From assembly GCA_027449865.1 (NCBI GenBank), contig DAIDKV010000208.1, positions 1 to 49,090 of the forward strand: 49,090 nt of DNA, in the 5' to 3' direction. Source of the stretch: Planctomycetales bacterium. GTDB lineage: Bacteria; Planctomycetota; Planctomycetia; Isosphaerales; Isosphaeraceae. Positions within the stretch are counted from its first letter, which is position 1; every line of letters starts with the position of its first letter. A program made the translations under genes and the position numbers. Of this stretch, positions 18,701 to 27,048 are shown one piece after another. Below the pieces are notes generated by a model. That model saw only the letters and a program-made list of their open reading frames with translations. It made no database searches and had not been told where the DNA came from.

Positions 18701-19702
18701 CCCCAGTCCCGCCGCGAACCGGGCGAGCCAGGCGCGACGAACGAACCCAACACCCGCGGAAATCGCGCGAACGAACCCAACGCGGAGGACCGTCGTTCGG
18801 GTAATCCGCAAGATCGGCAGGCCGATCAGCCCAGAGAGACGAACGCAAATCGCGCGAACGAACCCAACGCGGGAGGCCGGCGCCCGGACAATCAACAGAA
18901 TCCGCAACAGGGCCAGCAACCCGGCGCCGGAGAGCGACAGGACGGGAACGCAAATCGCGAGAACGAACCCAACGCGGGACCTCGCAATCCCAACGATCGA
19001 CAAGCTCAGCAACCTCGACCAGGTGAGGCAGGGAACGCCCCCGCAAATCGCGCGAACGAACCCAACGCCGACTCCCAGAACCCAGGCAATCGGCAAGGTC
19101 AACAGAACCGGCCCGGTGAAGGTCAGCGAGACGGACAACCCGGCGACCAGCGTGGCCAGGGCCAACCGGGCGGTCAGCAACCCAACGGCGGACGCCAGGG
19201 GGGCGGCGGCAACCGAGGCGGGCTCGATCTCGACCGGATCGCCCAGGCGATGCGACAGGAAGGCCCCGCCGGTCCAGGAGGGCCGGGCGGTCCGATCACC
19301 GGCGAAGGATTCCGCCAGTGGTCCGACCGGATGCGCGACGTCGAGGAGTTGATCGAGGATCCCGAGTGGCGCGCCGAGGCCGCCCGCATCCGAGATCGTG
19401 TTCGGGGCGCCCGCGAGGAAGTCCGCCGACACTCCCGAGAACCCGACTGGAACAAGCTTCAAAATCTGGTCACCCGGCCGATCAATGAGCTTCGGCAAAA
19501 GCTCGGCGAGGAGCTCGCCCGCCGAGAGTCGCCCGACTCGCTCGTCCCGATCGACCGCGACCCCGTCCCGCCCCAGTACGCCGAGGGCGTCCGCCGCTAT
19601 TACGAGCGTCTCTCCGCCCTCCAGGGGCGTACCAGCGACCCGACAAAAACCCCGAAGCCAGCCACGGATAACGAACAACGGACAGCGGACCCAAAGAAAT
19701 GA
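15737..19702 (+). CDS. Giant membrane-anchored coiled-coil protein (DUF4175-like)
   Basis: Protein of 1321 residues. Membrane segments lie at about 22–42, 54–72 and 139–160. A periplasmic beta-rich part follows to about 510, containing DUF4175-like sequence (HVTRNKPPTVRVTRPSHDVD). A long Gln/Glu/Arg coiled coil runs from about 515 to 980 (repeated RQKDLNERLKELQAALEAAK-type heptads). After that comes a low-complexity Asn/Gln/Pro/Gly tail of about 980–1170 with repeated NRANEPNA units, then a small charged C-terminal helical domain. The family is typically found beside MoxR/DUF58/BatA genes. The extended coiled coil and flexible tail suggest a structural or tethering role in the cell envelope. 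The start and stop both overlap neighbouring genes by four bases. Confidence 0.8.
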   Translation: MSGRLKEALEQVARRFRRVRLWGGLAACWLVLAIVGLALARMGFWKIPPQWTPPTLALLAMMLGLSCALAAIRSARDPRWVARRIESHHPDLGTELLAAVEQVESAPDGRLGFLQSSVVREALEHRESHDWDQTVPGWQLVLVKVVHAFCLAFLMIVLVNLTLQSQSAARGSANPRIADASEVSVEPGDVELERGTALLVVARFHGEPPPDAALVLDGDPGEIPRRPMTRALEDPTFAGRVESVQADLSYHVAFGDRTTPEFHVRVFEYPELKRADAHLDFPAYTGLKPKLVEDIRHVTAVEGTTLTLICRLNKEVAKATLVDKDGASVPLVRDESPSPIYKASFKLEESRKLTVRLVDREGRSNPEEPQITIHVTRNKPPTVRVTRPSHDVDVSPLEELQLAATMEDDFGLVRQGLSYAIGGDVPKEIVLGSHPDSARPLRAEASHMLALESMKAVPDQLVSYFFWAEDIGPDGQLRRTAGDMFFAEVRPFEEIFRQGEQPSSSAQMQDQNGNAQRAEQLAELQKQIINATWKVIRRETRPKPTETFVEDVKTLRDSQKAVLEQASPLGDRLRDSASKAALAQALDSMRKAHDELGQAATGPDAKKLMPSLAAEQNAYQSLLRLRARESQVVRSRSRQNQSSRSSSSRSRRQLDQLELAPDENRFEEQRSAQSQQEQTRREQEQAENRQVLNRLRELAQRQKDLNERLKELQAALEAAKTQQAREEWKRQLQRLRDQQEEILRDTDELRQRMEQEQNQERMAEARQQLEQGRENLQQASRALEQGNLPQAQTAGARAGQQLEDLREKVRKQNANQFAQEMTQLRNETRKLDNDQKKINDQLDAWEKKPERSLRESDDRRQLRQAADDQKKKLDQVLDRMRATTQQAEDSEPLLARGLYDAVRQSNEQHIPEALDATRQFVDAGFPDQANRTGRQAGEGLEQLRQNVERAADSVLGDETAALRRARNELDDLANQVNREIAQNQNRANPQSRREPGEPGATNEPNTRGNRANEPNAEDRRSGNPQDRQADQPRETNANRANEPNAGGRRPDNQQNPQQGQQPGAGERQDGNANRENEPNAGPRNPNDRQAQQPRPGEAGNAPANRANEPNADSQNPGNRQGQQNRPGEGQRDGQPGDQRGQGQPGGQQPNGGRQGGGGNRGGLDLDRIAQAMRQEGPAGPGGPGGPITGEGFRQWSDRMRDVEELIEDPEWRAEAARIRDRVRGAREEVRRHSREPDWNKLQNLVTRPINELRQKLGEELARRESPDSLVPIDRDPVPPQYAEGVRRYYERLSALQGRTSDPTKTPKPATDNEQRTADPKK
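18761..19068 (+). repeat. Degenerate tandem repeat coding for NRANEPNA units
   Basis: Near-identical copies of AATCGCGCGAACGAACCCAA begin at 18761, 18848, 18953 (one base changed) and 19046, spaced 87, 105 and 93 bases, all multiples of three. A shorter, diverged version lies near 18737. The units encode Asn-Arg-(Ala/Glu)-Asn-Glu-Pro-Asn-Ala inside the Gln/Asn-rich tail, so the repeat is kept in frame while its spacers vary. Confidence 0.85.
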
Positions 19703-22047
19703 CGACTCTTGTCTGGGGCTCGCCTCAATGGTTCGTGACGGTGGGAGCGATCGCGGTGATCGCCGCACTCCTGCTGGTCTGGAGCTACACGCGCGCCCCA
19801 GGGCGTCCGGCGATCCGCCTGCTCGCCGCGTCTCTCAAAATGGCTGGCTTCCTGGCACTTCTGATCTGCCTGGTCGAACCGATGCTCGCCGGGCGAAAAC
19901 CCCGGCGAGGCGCCAATGCCTTCGTGGTCCTCGCCGATAACAGCCAGAGCATGACGATCCGCGATGGCGAGAGATCATCCAGCAGGGGCGACTGGCTCCG
20001 CGATCGGCTCGTCAAGGAGAACGTCTGGAAGACCCGGCTCGAACAGGACTTCGACGTCCGCCGATACACCTTCGATTCCAACCTCCGCGCCGTCGACCAA
20101 TTCGAGGGGCTCGCCTTCGACGGAGTCGGCTCGTCGATCGCGACCTCCCTGAACGCGCTGGCGAAACGGTTCCGCGGCCTGCCGATCGCCGGCGTCCTGG
20201 TCTTCACCGACGGACTTCACACCGACACCGCCGAGATCCCTCCGGCCGGCCTCCCGCCCATCTTCCCTGTGATCCCGCCCTCACCCGGCCGCGCACGCGA
20301 CATAGCCGTTCGAGGGGTCTCGGTCACGGCGACCAACTTCGAGGCCGCGCCCGTGGTCGTTCGGGCGGATGTGGTCGCGACCGGTTATCGAGGCCAGTCG
20401 ATCGTCTCGATCGTCACCGACGAATCGGGCCGCGAACTCGGGCGCGAGGTGGCCCAGGCGTCCGCCGACGGTCAGCCGATCGCGTTCCGGTTCCAGTTCC
20501 GCCCGGAAAAGCCCGGCCTCGGCTTTTACCGTGTTCGAGCCTTCGCCGCCGACGCCGAGCAATCCGCCGAGGGCGTCGAGCAGAACCTCGTCCGCGGCGA
20601 GCAGACCGGCGCCAATAACAGCCGCCTGATCGTCGTCGACCAGGGAGGCGGCCCGTATCGCGTCCTCTACGTCAGTGGACGGCCCGACCCCGAATTCAAG
20701 TTCCTCCGCCGGGCGCTCGAAGAGGACGAGCAGGTTCAACTCGTCGGCCTGATCCGGATCGCCCGCAAGCAGCCGAAGTTCGACTTCCAGAGCAAGGGAA
20801 ATCGCACCAGCCGGTTCTATGAAGGCTTCAATCTCGACGACCCCGACCTCGCCGAGCGCGCTGATCAACCCGTTCTCGTCCGCCTCGGCACCCGAGACGC
20901 CGACGAACTCCGCGACGGCTTCCCCCGATCGGCCGAGGAACTCGACTCGTACCACGCGATGATCCTCGACGACCTGGAGTCCTCGTTCTTCACGCCCGAC
21001 CAACTTGCCCTCCTCCGGAACTTCGTCGCCCATCGCGGAGGTGGATTCCTGATGCTCGGCGGTCCCGACTCGTTCGCGGAAGGCCGATACGACCGGACCC
21101 CCATCGGCGACCTGCTCCCAGTTTACCTCGACCGGACCACGACCGCCGAATCCGAGGCCGAGCGCCGGCTCGTCCTGACCCGAGAGGGAGAACTCCAGCC
21201 CTGGGTGCGCCTCCGGAAGACCGAGGACGAGGAGGCCAAACGGCTCGCCGGGATGCCCGGTTTCCGAACCGTTAGCGCCTCGCGCGGGATCAAACCGGGG
21301 GCGGTCACGCTGGCGGAAGCTCGCGACCCCTCCGGCCAATCGCTCCCCGCGCTCGTCGCCCAGCCCTTCGGCAAGGGCCGGGTTGGAGCGCTCCTGGTCG
21401 GTGGCCTCTGGCGATGGGGCCTGCACCGCGACGACCCGTCCACGAGCGACCTCGAACGCTCCTGGCGACAGACCGTCCGATGGCTCGTCGGTGACGTTCC
21501 CCGCCGCGTCGAGATCTTCGCGAGGCCAAAGGAAGGCGCCTCCTCGCCAACGGTCGATCTTCGCGTCCGCGTCCGCGACGCCGAGTATCGCCCGCTCGAC
21601 AACGCCCATGTCGCCCTTTCGGTCATGCTCCCCGACGGCCGTTCGCTCGCGATCGATGCCGAGCCCGAGAGCCGTGAACCCGGCACCTATGCCGCCTCTT
21701 ATGTCGCCCGAGAACCCGGCCCCTACCGAGTGACCGCGACGGCTACCGGTCCTGAGGGTGCTGAGGTCGGTCGAAGCGAGACCGGATGGGCCGCCCAACC
21801 CGCCGCCGATGAGTTCGCCCAACTGGAACCCAACCGCGACTGGCTCGCCGAACTCGCCCGAAAGACCGGCGGCGAACTCGTGGACGGCGACCGCCTCCCC
21901 GCATTCGTCGCCAGCCTCGCCTCTCGTGACGCACCCATCCAGGAGCCCTGGGTGGCCCCAATCTGGCACCAGCCGCTTTACTTCCTGATCGCGATCGTCT
22001 GTCTCGCCGCCGAATGGGGGATCCGTCGCGTTCACGGCCTCCCCTGA
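19699..22047 (+). CDS. Membrane vWA protein with amidotransferase-like fold
   Basis: Protein of 782 residues. N-terminal membrane helices lie at about 11–30 and 42–62, then a vWA domain with MIDAS-type DNSQSM (80–85) and TDGLHTD. A second alpha/beta domain has LRNFVAHRGGGFLMLGGPDS, which resembles the class I glutamine amidotransferase-like domain found in planctomycete vWA proteins; the nucleophilic Cys is not present at the expected elbow. A C-terminal helix (WHQPLYFLIAIVCLAAEWG, about 755–775) returns to the membrane. It starts inside the previous gene's stop (ATGA). With the BatA-type protein it forms a pair of membrane vWA proteins, probably acting as one complex. Confidence 0.85.
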   Translation: MTTLVWGSPQWFVTVGAIAVIAALLLVWSYTRAPGRPAIRLLAASLKMAGFLALLICLVEPMLAGRKPRRGANAFVVLADNSQSMTIRDGERSSSRGDWLRDRLVKENVWKTRLEQDFDVRRYTFDSNLRAVDQFEGLAFDGVGSSIATSLNALAKRFRGLPIAGVLVFTDGLHTDTAEIPPAGLPPIFPVIPPSPGRARDIAVRGVSVTATNFEAAPVVVRADVVATGYRGQSIVSIVTDESGRELGREVAQASADGQPIAFRFQFRPEKPGLGFYRVRAFAADAEQSAEGVEQNLVRGEQTGANNSRLIVVDQGGGPYRVLYVSGRPDPEFKFLRRALEEDEQVQLVGLIRIARKQPKFDFQSKGNRTSRFYEGFNLDDPDLAERADQPVLVRLGTRDADELRDGFPRSAEELDSYHAMILDDLESSFFTPDQLALLRNFVAHRGGGFLMLGGPDSFAEGRYDRTPIGDLLPVYLDRTTTAESEAERRLVLTREGELQPWVRLRKTEDEEAKRLAGMPGFRTVSASRGIKPGAVTLAEARDPSGQSLPALVAQPFGKGRVGALLVGGLWRWGLHRDDPSTSDLERSWRQTVRWLVGDVPRRVEIFARPKEGASSPTVDLRVRVRDAEYRPLDNAHVALSVMLPDGRSLAIDAEPESREPGTYAASYVAREPGPYRVTATATGPEGAEVGRSETGWAAQPAADEFAQLEPNRDWLAELARKTGGELVDGDRLPAFVASLASRDAPIQEPWVAPIWHQPLYFLIAIVCLAAEWGIRRVHGLP

Positions 22048-22160
22048 CGTCACCCGGCCATCGTCTTATTCTTTTGGATGTTATTTCAAAATAAATAAGA
22101 ATGCATTCGATCAATTGAATCTCTATTTTGAATCTGGAATCCTCGATCTGGAATTCTTAA
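22048..22160 (+). other. A/T-rich spacer with short repeats before the caspase-like gene
   Basis: These 113 bases are strikingly A/T-rich compared with all neighbouring DNA (TTATTTCAAAATAA near 22082–22095) and contain two direct copies of ATCTGGAAT about 15 bases apart (around 22132 and 22147). It breaks the overlap pattern of the upstream cluster and could carry a promoter, a transcript end or the remains of an inserted repeat. Confidence 0.4.
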
Positions 22161-23150
22161 ATGCCATCTACAATGATCCCTTTCCTGATCAGCTTCGCGA
22201 TCGCGTCTCCGCCGATCACCGACCGCCCCTCGGTGGTGATTGCGATCGGTGCCCCAGGCGTGCCGGAGTACGCATCCGCCTTCCGTGCCGCGGCCGATCG
22301 CTGGAAGACGGCCGCCTTGAAGGGGGGTGCCGAGGCGGTCGTCATCGGCGAGGGAACCGCGTCGACTGGACCATCCGACCACGACCGGCTCCGCGAAGCC
22401 ATCTCGGCGAGAGCGGTCGGATCGAAGGAGCCGCTCTGGATCGTCCTGATCGGCCACGGCACCTTCGACGGCAAGGAGGCGAAGTTCAATCTACGAGGGC
22501 CGGATGTCTCCGACGCGGAGATGGCGGACTGGCTCAAGCCGGTGCAGCGCCCGCTCGCACTTCTCAACGGCTCGTCCGCCAGTTCCCCGTTCTTGAGTCG
22601 ACTCTCAGCGCCGGGACGTATCCTCGTCACCGCGACGCGGAGCGGCAGCGAGAGCAGTTACGCCCGCTTCGGCCTGGCCCTTGCCGAGACCATCGCCGAC
22701 CCTGCCGCCGATCTCGACAAGGACGGCCAGACCTCGCTGCTCGAGGCTTACCTCGCAGCCAGCCACCGCGTCGACGAGTTCTACCGGACCCGGTCTCGAC
22801 TGGCGACCGAGCATCCCCTGCTCGACGACAATGGCGACCGCCTCGGCACACCTCCCGACTGGTTCCGTGGCGTCCGCGCTACCCGAGGGGCCCGCGATGG
22901 TGCCCCGGTCGACGGCCTCCGGGCTCATCAACTCCACCTGGTCCCCAGCGACCGAGAACGCCGGCTCCCCGCGGAAGTCCGCCGGCATCGCGACGAACTG
23001 GAGCTAGCTCTCGCCGCCATCCGGAATCGCAAGAGCCAGATGCCGGAAGACGACTATTACCGTCAGATCGAGCCGATCCTGCTGGAACTCGGCCGACTCT
23101 ACCGCGAGGCGGAGTCGGTCACCAGGAAGGAGACCGAAGGAGAAAAGTGA
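22161..23150 (+). CDS. Caspase-fold (C13-like) protein without catalytic Cys, with an EF-hand loop
   Basis: Protein of 329 residues. The first residues are hydrophobic (MIPFLISFAIA) and may be a weak signal or anchor. A caspase-like alpha/beta domain contains PLWIVLIGHGTFDGK with His99 in the expected GHG position. The next strand, where clan-CD proteases place the catalytic Cys, reads LALLNGSSASSPFL, with only Ser residues. A canonical 12-residue EF-hand calcium loop follows at 184–195 (DLDKDGQTSLLE). The C-terminus is charged and helical. The best reading is an inactive caspase/legumain-fold protein with a calcium-binding insert. It closes the vWA cluster after an A/T-rich gap. An alternative start is the second Met (22173). 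The stop lies one base from the convergent tRNA-Phe. Confidence 0.7.
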   Translation: MPSTMIPFLISFAIASPPITDRPSVVIAIGAPGVPEYASAFRAAADRWKTAALKGGAEAVVIGEGTASTGPSDHDRLREAISARAVGSKEPLWIVLIGHGTFDGKEAKFNLRGPDVSDAEMADWLKPVQRPLALLNGSSASSPFLSRLSAPGRILVTATRSGSESSYARFGLALAETIADPAADLDKDGQTSLLEAYLAASHRVDEFYRTRSRLATEHPLLDDNGDRLGTPPDWFRGVRATRGARDGAPVDGLRAHQLHLVPSDRERRLPAEVRRHRDELELALAAIRNRKSQMPEDDYYRQIEPILLELGRLYREAESVTRKETEGEK

Positions 23151-23151
23151 G

Positions 23152-23224
23152 TGGACAGGGGGAGAATTGAACTCCCGACACTGCGATTTTCAGTCGCATG
23201 CTCTACCAACTGAGCTACCTGTCC
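23152..23224 (-). tRNA. tRNA-Phe (anticodon GAA)
   Basis: The minus strand folds into a standard 73-base cloverleaf: acceptor GGACAGG/CCTGTCC, D-arm GCTC...GAGC, anticodon loop CTGAAAA, T-arm with GTTCAATTC. The anticodon GAA reads phenylalanine. The discriminator is A and the CCA end is not encoded. A consensus promoter lies just upstream (23250–23278). Confidence 0.97.
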
Positions 23225-23249
23225 GGCAAACGTTCCATGTACGTATGTG

Positions 23250-23278
23250 AGGATAGCGAGAAGACGAGCCTGTGTCAA
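23250..23278 (-). promoter_or_regulatory. Promoter of tRNA-Phe
   Basis: On the minus strand TTGACA (23278–23273), the full consensus -35, is followed after 17 bases by TATCCT (23255–23250). Transcription would start about 20 bases before the mature tRNA end at 23224. One of the clearest promoters in the window. Confidence 0.75.
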
Positions 23279-23384
23279 CCGCCTCCTCGTCCGATCGCGA
23301 AGATTCGGTCCGGAGGGACGTTCGACGCGAGGAGGAGATAGAATACAACAAGTCCACCATCTTGACCAGAGAGATCTCCCCAAC

Positions 23385-23672
23385 ATGGCAAGGGCGATGC
23401 GAGAGAACTGCCCGACAATCGGCCCGGATCTCGTCGTCGAGGTTCTCAGCAAGAGTCACACGAAGGCGGAGATTGCCCGGCAACTCGTCGAGTCCTTTGC
23501 CGCGGGGACACGGTTGTCCTGGATTGTTGATCCGAAGCCCGAGACGGTGCGAGTCCACCTCGTTCCCCTCGACTCGACCTTGCTGCAAGCGGGCGATCTC
23601 CTCGACGGCGGTGTAGTGATCCCGGAACTCCGGATCGCCGTGGAAGCCCTTTTCGAATGGAAAGACAACTGA
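23385..23672 (+). pseudogene. C-terminal fragment of a Uma2-family (DUF820) nuclease-like protein
   Basis: The reading frame encodes PDLVVEVLSKSHTKAEIARQ, then LSWIVDPKPETVRVHLV and LLDGGVVIPELRI, the ordered C-terminal half of Uma2/DUF820 proteins (restriction-endonuclease fold, abundant in planctomycetes and cyanobacteria). The first half, including the N-terminal active-site region, is missing. The short 95-residue ORF from an ATG at 23385 could still be translated, but the frame upstream runs into the tRNA-Phe promoter and has no Uma2 similarity. The Asp and Glu-x-Leu residues of the PD-(D/E)xK core are partly present (DLVVEVLS). Most likely an inactivated remnant. Confidence 0.7.
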
Positions 23673-23688
23673 GGCCCGCCGCCCTCTC

Positions 23689-24660
23689 ATGGCCCAACTC
23701 ACCCTCTTCCCCGAAGATCGCCCCGCGCAGGCGGCTCGGCTGGCCCCCCAGCTCCGAGCCCTCGCCGATCGAGGCGTCTACCTCGGCACCAGTTCCTGGA
23801 AATACGAGGGATGGCTCGGTTCGATCTATTCTCCCGAGCGATACTCCACCCGCGGCCGAGTCTCGGCCACCCGGTTCGAGGCCGACTGCCTCGCAGAGTA
23901 CGCCGAGACCTTCCCTACCGTCTGCGGTGACTTCAGCTTCTATCAGTTCCCCGCCCCCAACACCTGGAAACGTCTCTTCGAGCAGGTCCCTCCCAACTTC
24001 CAGTTCGCCTTCAAGGTCCCCGAGGAGATCACCGTTCCCGCCTGGCCGCGACACGCTCGCTATGGCAATCGCGCCGGGCATCTCAACACCGCCTTCCTCG
24101 ACGCCGACCTATTCGACCGCCACTTCCTCGCCCCTCTCGCCTCCTATCAGGATCGAATCGCGACCCTGATCCTCGAATTCGGTACGATTGCCCGAAACCT
24201 CATCGCCACGCCAGCCGAGTTCGTGGAACGCCTGGAAGCCTTCCTCGGCAAACTCCCCGGCGGGTTCCGGTACGCGGTCGAGGTCCGCAATCCCGAATAC
24301 CTCTTCCCTGGCTACTTCGCCACCCTCGCGCGCCACGGGACCGCCCACGTGCTCAACTCCTGGACCCGAATGCCCTCCCTCTCCGAGCAACTCAAGCACC
24401 CCGGCGCGATCACCGCCGACTTCCAGGTCGTCCGCGCCCTGCTCCGCCCCGGGCGTACCTACGAACAGGCCGTCCGCCGCTTCTCACCCTATCAATCCCT
24501 CGACGAGCCCGATCCGGCCACTCGCGAGGCCCTCGTCCAGATCGCCTCACACACACCGACTACGGGCCGCCCCTCCTACATATTCGTCAACAACCGACTC
24601 GAAGGCCACGCGCCCAGCACCATCGAGGCCGTTGTCCAGGCCATCGATCACCAGAGATGA
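23689..24660 (+). CDS. DUF72 family protein
   Basis: Protein of 323 residues. The features of DUF72 (YecE-like TIM-barrel proteins) are present in order: GVYLGTSSWKYEGWLG near residue 30, YAETFPTVCGDFSFYQFPAP with the conserved FY pair, FQFAFKVPEEIT, an ILEFGTIARN strand in place of the usual LLQFPP, and the C-terminal PSYIFVNNRLEGHAP. DUF72 proteins are common but have no established biochemical role. The frame starts 16 bases after the Uma2 remnant's stop. It lies upstream of, and is separate from, the tRNA promoter. Confidence 0.88.
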   Translation: MAQLTLFPEDRPAQAARLAPQLRALADRGVYLGTSSWKYEGWLGSIYSPERYSTRGRVSATRFEADCLAEYAETFPTVCGDFSFYQFPAPNTWKRLFEQVPPNFQFAFKVPEEITVPAWPRHARYGNRAGHLNTAFLDADLFDRHFLAPLASYQDRIATLILEFGTIARNLIATPAEFVERLEAFLGKLPGGFRYAVEVRNPEYLFPGYFATLARHGTAHVLNSWTRMPSLSEQLKHPGAITADFQVVRALLRPGRTYEQAVRRFSPYQSLDEPDPATREALVQIASHTPTTGRPSYIFVNNRLEGHAPSTIEAVVQAIDHQR

Positions 24661-24820
24661 CCCTTTCCCATCCACCAAAAATCACGAGGATCACAGAACC
24701 CCTTGCCATCGCTCTTCCACTGTCGTATGATCTCTCTACCCTTAATGCCGCGCCGTCCGTGCGCCCCAGCCACGGGCCCGATCGCTGCGTTTATGTTTTT
24801 GCGACGCATCGGGAAAAGGC

Positions 24821-24848
24821 TTGCAATCCGGCGTTGGGACAGTATAGT
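24821..24848 (+). promoter_or_regulatory. Promoter of the tRNA–tuf operon
   Basis: TTGCAA (24821–24826) and TATAGT (24843–24848) are 16 bases apart, in an otherwise non-coding stretch, and transcription would begin about 70 bases before the first tRNA. The 264-base gap from 24661 contains no gene. Confidence 0.65.
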
Positions 24849-24924
24849 AGAAAATTTCACGGCCCTGGTGAAACGAAGCAAGCTTCAGACCGGGCCGGAT
24901 GGATTCAAGCGGAGCGAACCGGAC

Positions 24925-24997
24925 GCTGGCGTAGCTCAACCGGCAGAGCACCGGTTTTGTAAACCGACGGTTGTGAGTTCGAGTCTCACCGCCAGCT
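24925..24997 (+). tRNA. tRNA-Thr (anticodon TGT)
   Basis: A 73-base cloverleaf with acceptor GCTGGCG/CGCCAGC, D-arm GCTC/GAGC, anticodon loop TTTGTAA and T-arm GTGAG/CTCAC. The anticodon TGT reads threonine. The outermost anticodon-stem pair is a C–A mismatch. The discriminator is T and CCA is not encoded. Confidence 0.95.
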
Positions 24998-25095
24998 CTG
25001 CCGACACGCCACGGCGAACGAAGGCCCCTGCCAACGATCTCCCCACTGCCCGCGAGGTGACAGCCGAGAAAATACAGGACGTGATCGAGATTATC

Positions 25096-25177
25096 GGGTG
25101 GATACCCAAGCGGCCAAAGGGGCCAGACTGTAAATCTGGTGGCACTGCCTTCGCAGGTTCGAATCCTGCTCCACCCA
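25096..25177 (+). tRNA. tRNA-Tyr (anticodon GTA)
   Basis: An 82-base class II tRNA with acceptor GGGTGGA/TCCACCC, anticodon arm CCAGA-CTGTAAA-TCTGG, an extended variable arm (GGCACTGCCTTC) and T-arm GCAGG/CCTGC. The anticodon GTA reads tyrosine. The discriminator is A and CCA is not encoded. Confidence 0.96.
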
Positions 25178-25265
25178 TGTCGTTTCATCGTGGTGAGGAC
25201 GGGTAAAACCCCGAGCTTGCCGTCGGAGGAACGACCCCCGGCACCCCGGGATGAGGATCGAAGAT

Positions 25266-25336
25266 GCGGGTGTAACTCAATGGTAGAGTACCTGCCTTCC
25301 AAGCAGGCTACGTGGGTTCGATTCCCATCACCCGCT
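25266..25336 (+). tRNA. tRNA-Gly (anticodon TCC)
   Basis: A 71-base cloverleaf: acceptor GCGGGTG/CACCCGC, anticodon arm CCTGC-CTTCCAA-GCAGG, T-arm GTGGG/CCCAT region. The anticodon TCC reads glycine. CCA is not encoded. Confidence 0.95.
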
Positions 25337-25415
25337 CTGCCGCAGGTCGAGAGACCTGTGGCGAACCTTCGGATCCTCGAGGGGATCGGAAGGTCGGACT
25401 GGAAGGTATCGAGAA

Positions 25416-25488
<73 letters not shown>

Positions 25489-25536
25489 CTGGAAATCCCG
25501 GGTCGTCGGCCCCGGTCGGGGGCGATGGGCCCCGTC

Positions 25537-25570
25537 GACACTTTGGGGATTGGATCACTCCGAAAGTGTC
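25537..25570 (+). promoter_or_regulatory. Hairpin in the tuf leader
   Basis: GACACTTT (25537–25544) pairs perfectly with AAAGTGTC (25563–25570), extended inward by GGGG/CTCC with one bulged base. It lies between tRNA-Thr and tuf and could be a processing signal that separates the tRNAs from the mRNA, or an attenuator. Confidence 0.4.
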
Positions 25571-25665
25571 CGTCCAGGGGAGCTGGGAACGTTCCCGGCC
25601 GTTGTCGTCAATGGCGCCGTAAGGCGATCAGCCCAAGCAAGGCCAGGCCAAGCAGAGCGGAGCAC

Positions 25666-26877
<1,212 letters not shown>

Positions 26878-27020
26878 TCCAAGCGGTCATCCGGCCGATG
26901 GGCCGGAGATCGCCGCGGGCTCGGACGGTCAACCGCGGATCGGCGGCCACTCACCCCTCGCCGGGATCGGGTGGCCGCCTCGCTTCGTCGGTTGCCGAGG
27001 ATCGAGGTATGCTGAAGGAG

Positions 27021-27035
27021 CCCCGCCTGGCGGGG
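27021..27035 (+). promoter_or_regulatory. Short hairpin just before rpmG
   Basis: CCCCGC (27021–27026) and GCGGGG (27030–27035) form a six-pair stem with a three-base loop, directly upstream of the GGGAG ribosome site of rpmG (about 27037–27041). Its closeness suggests a translational control or mRNA stability role. Confidence 0.35.
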
Positions 27036-27048
27036 TGGGAGCCGATCG

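Noticed and set aside
18761-19068. The repeats at 18761–19068 as a CRISPR array
   Set aside because: The units are in-frame coding repeats inside a protein with unequal spacing and related spacers; no cas genes are near.
17870-19768. A 632-codon minus-strand frame opposite the coiled-coil protein, with hydrophobic stretches
   Set aside because: The hydrophobic stretches are the antisense of Gln/Glu/Arg-rich heptads; it is a mirror image, not a membrane protein gene.
20281-22053. A 590-codon minus-strand frame opposite the second vWA gene
   Set aside because: The plus-strand gene has membrane helices, a MIDAS motif and overlap with its neighbour; the antisense translation has none.
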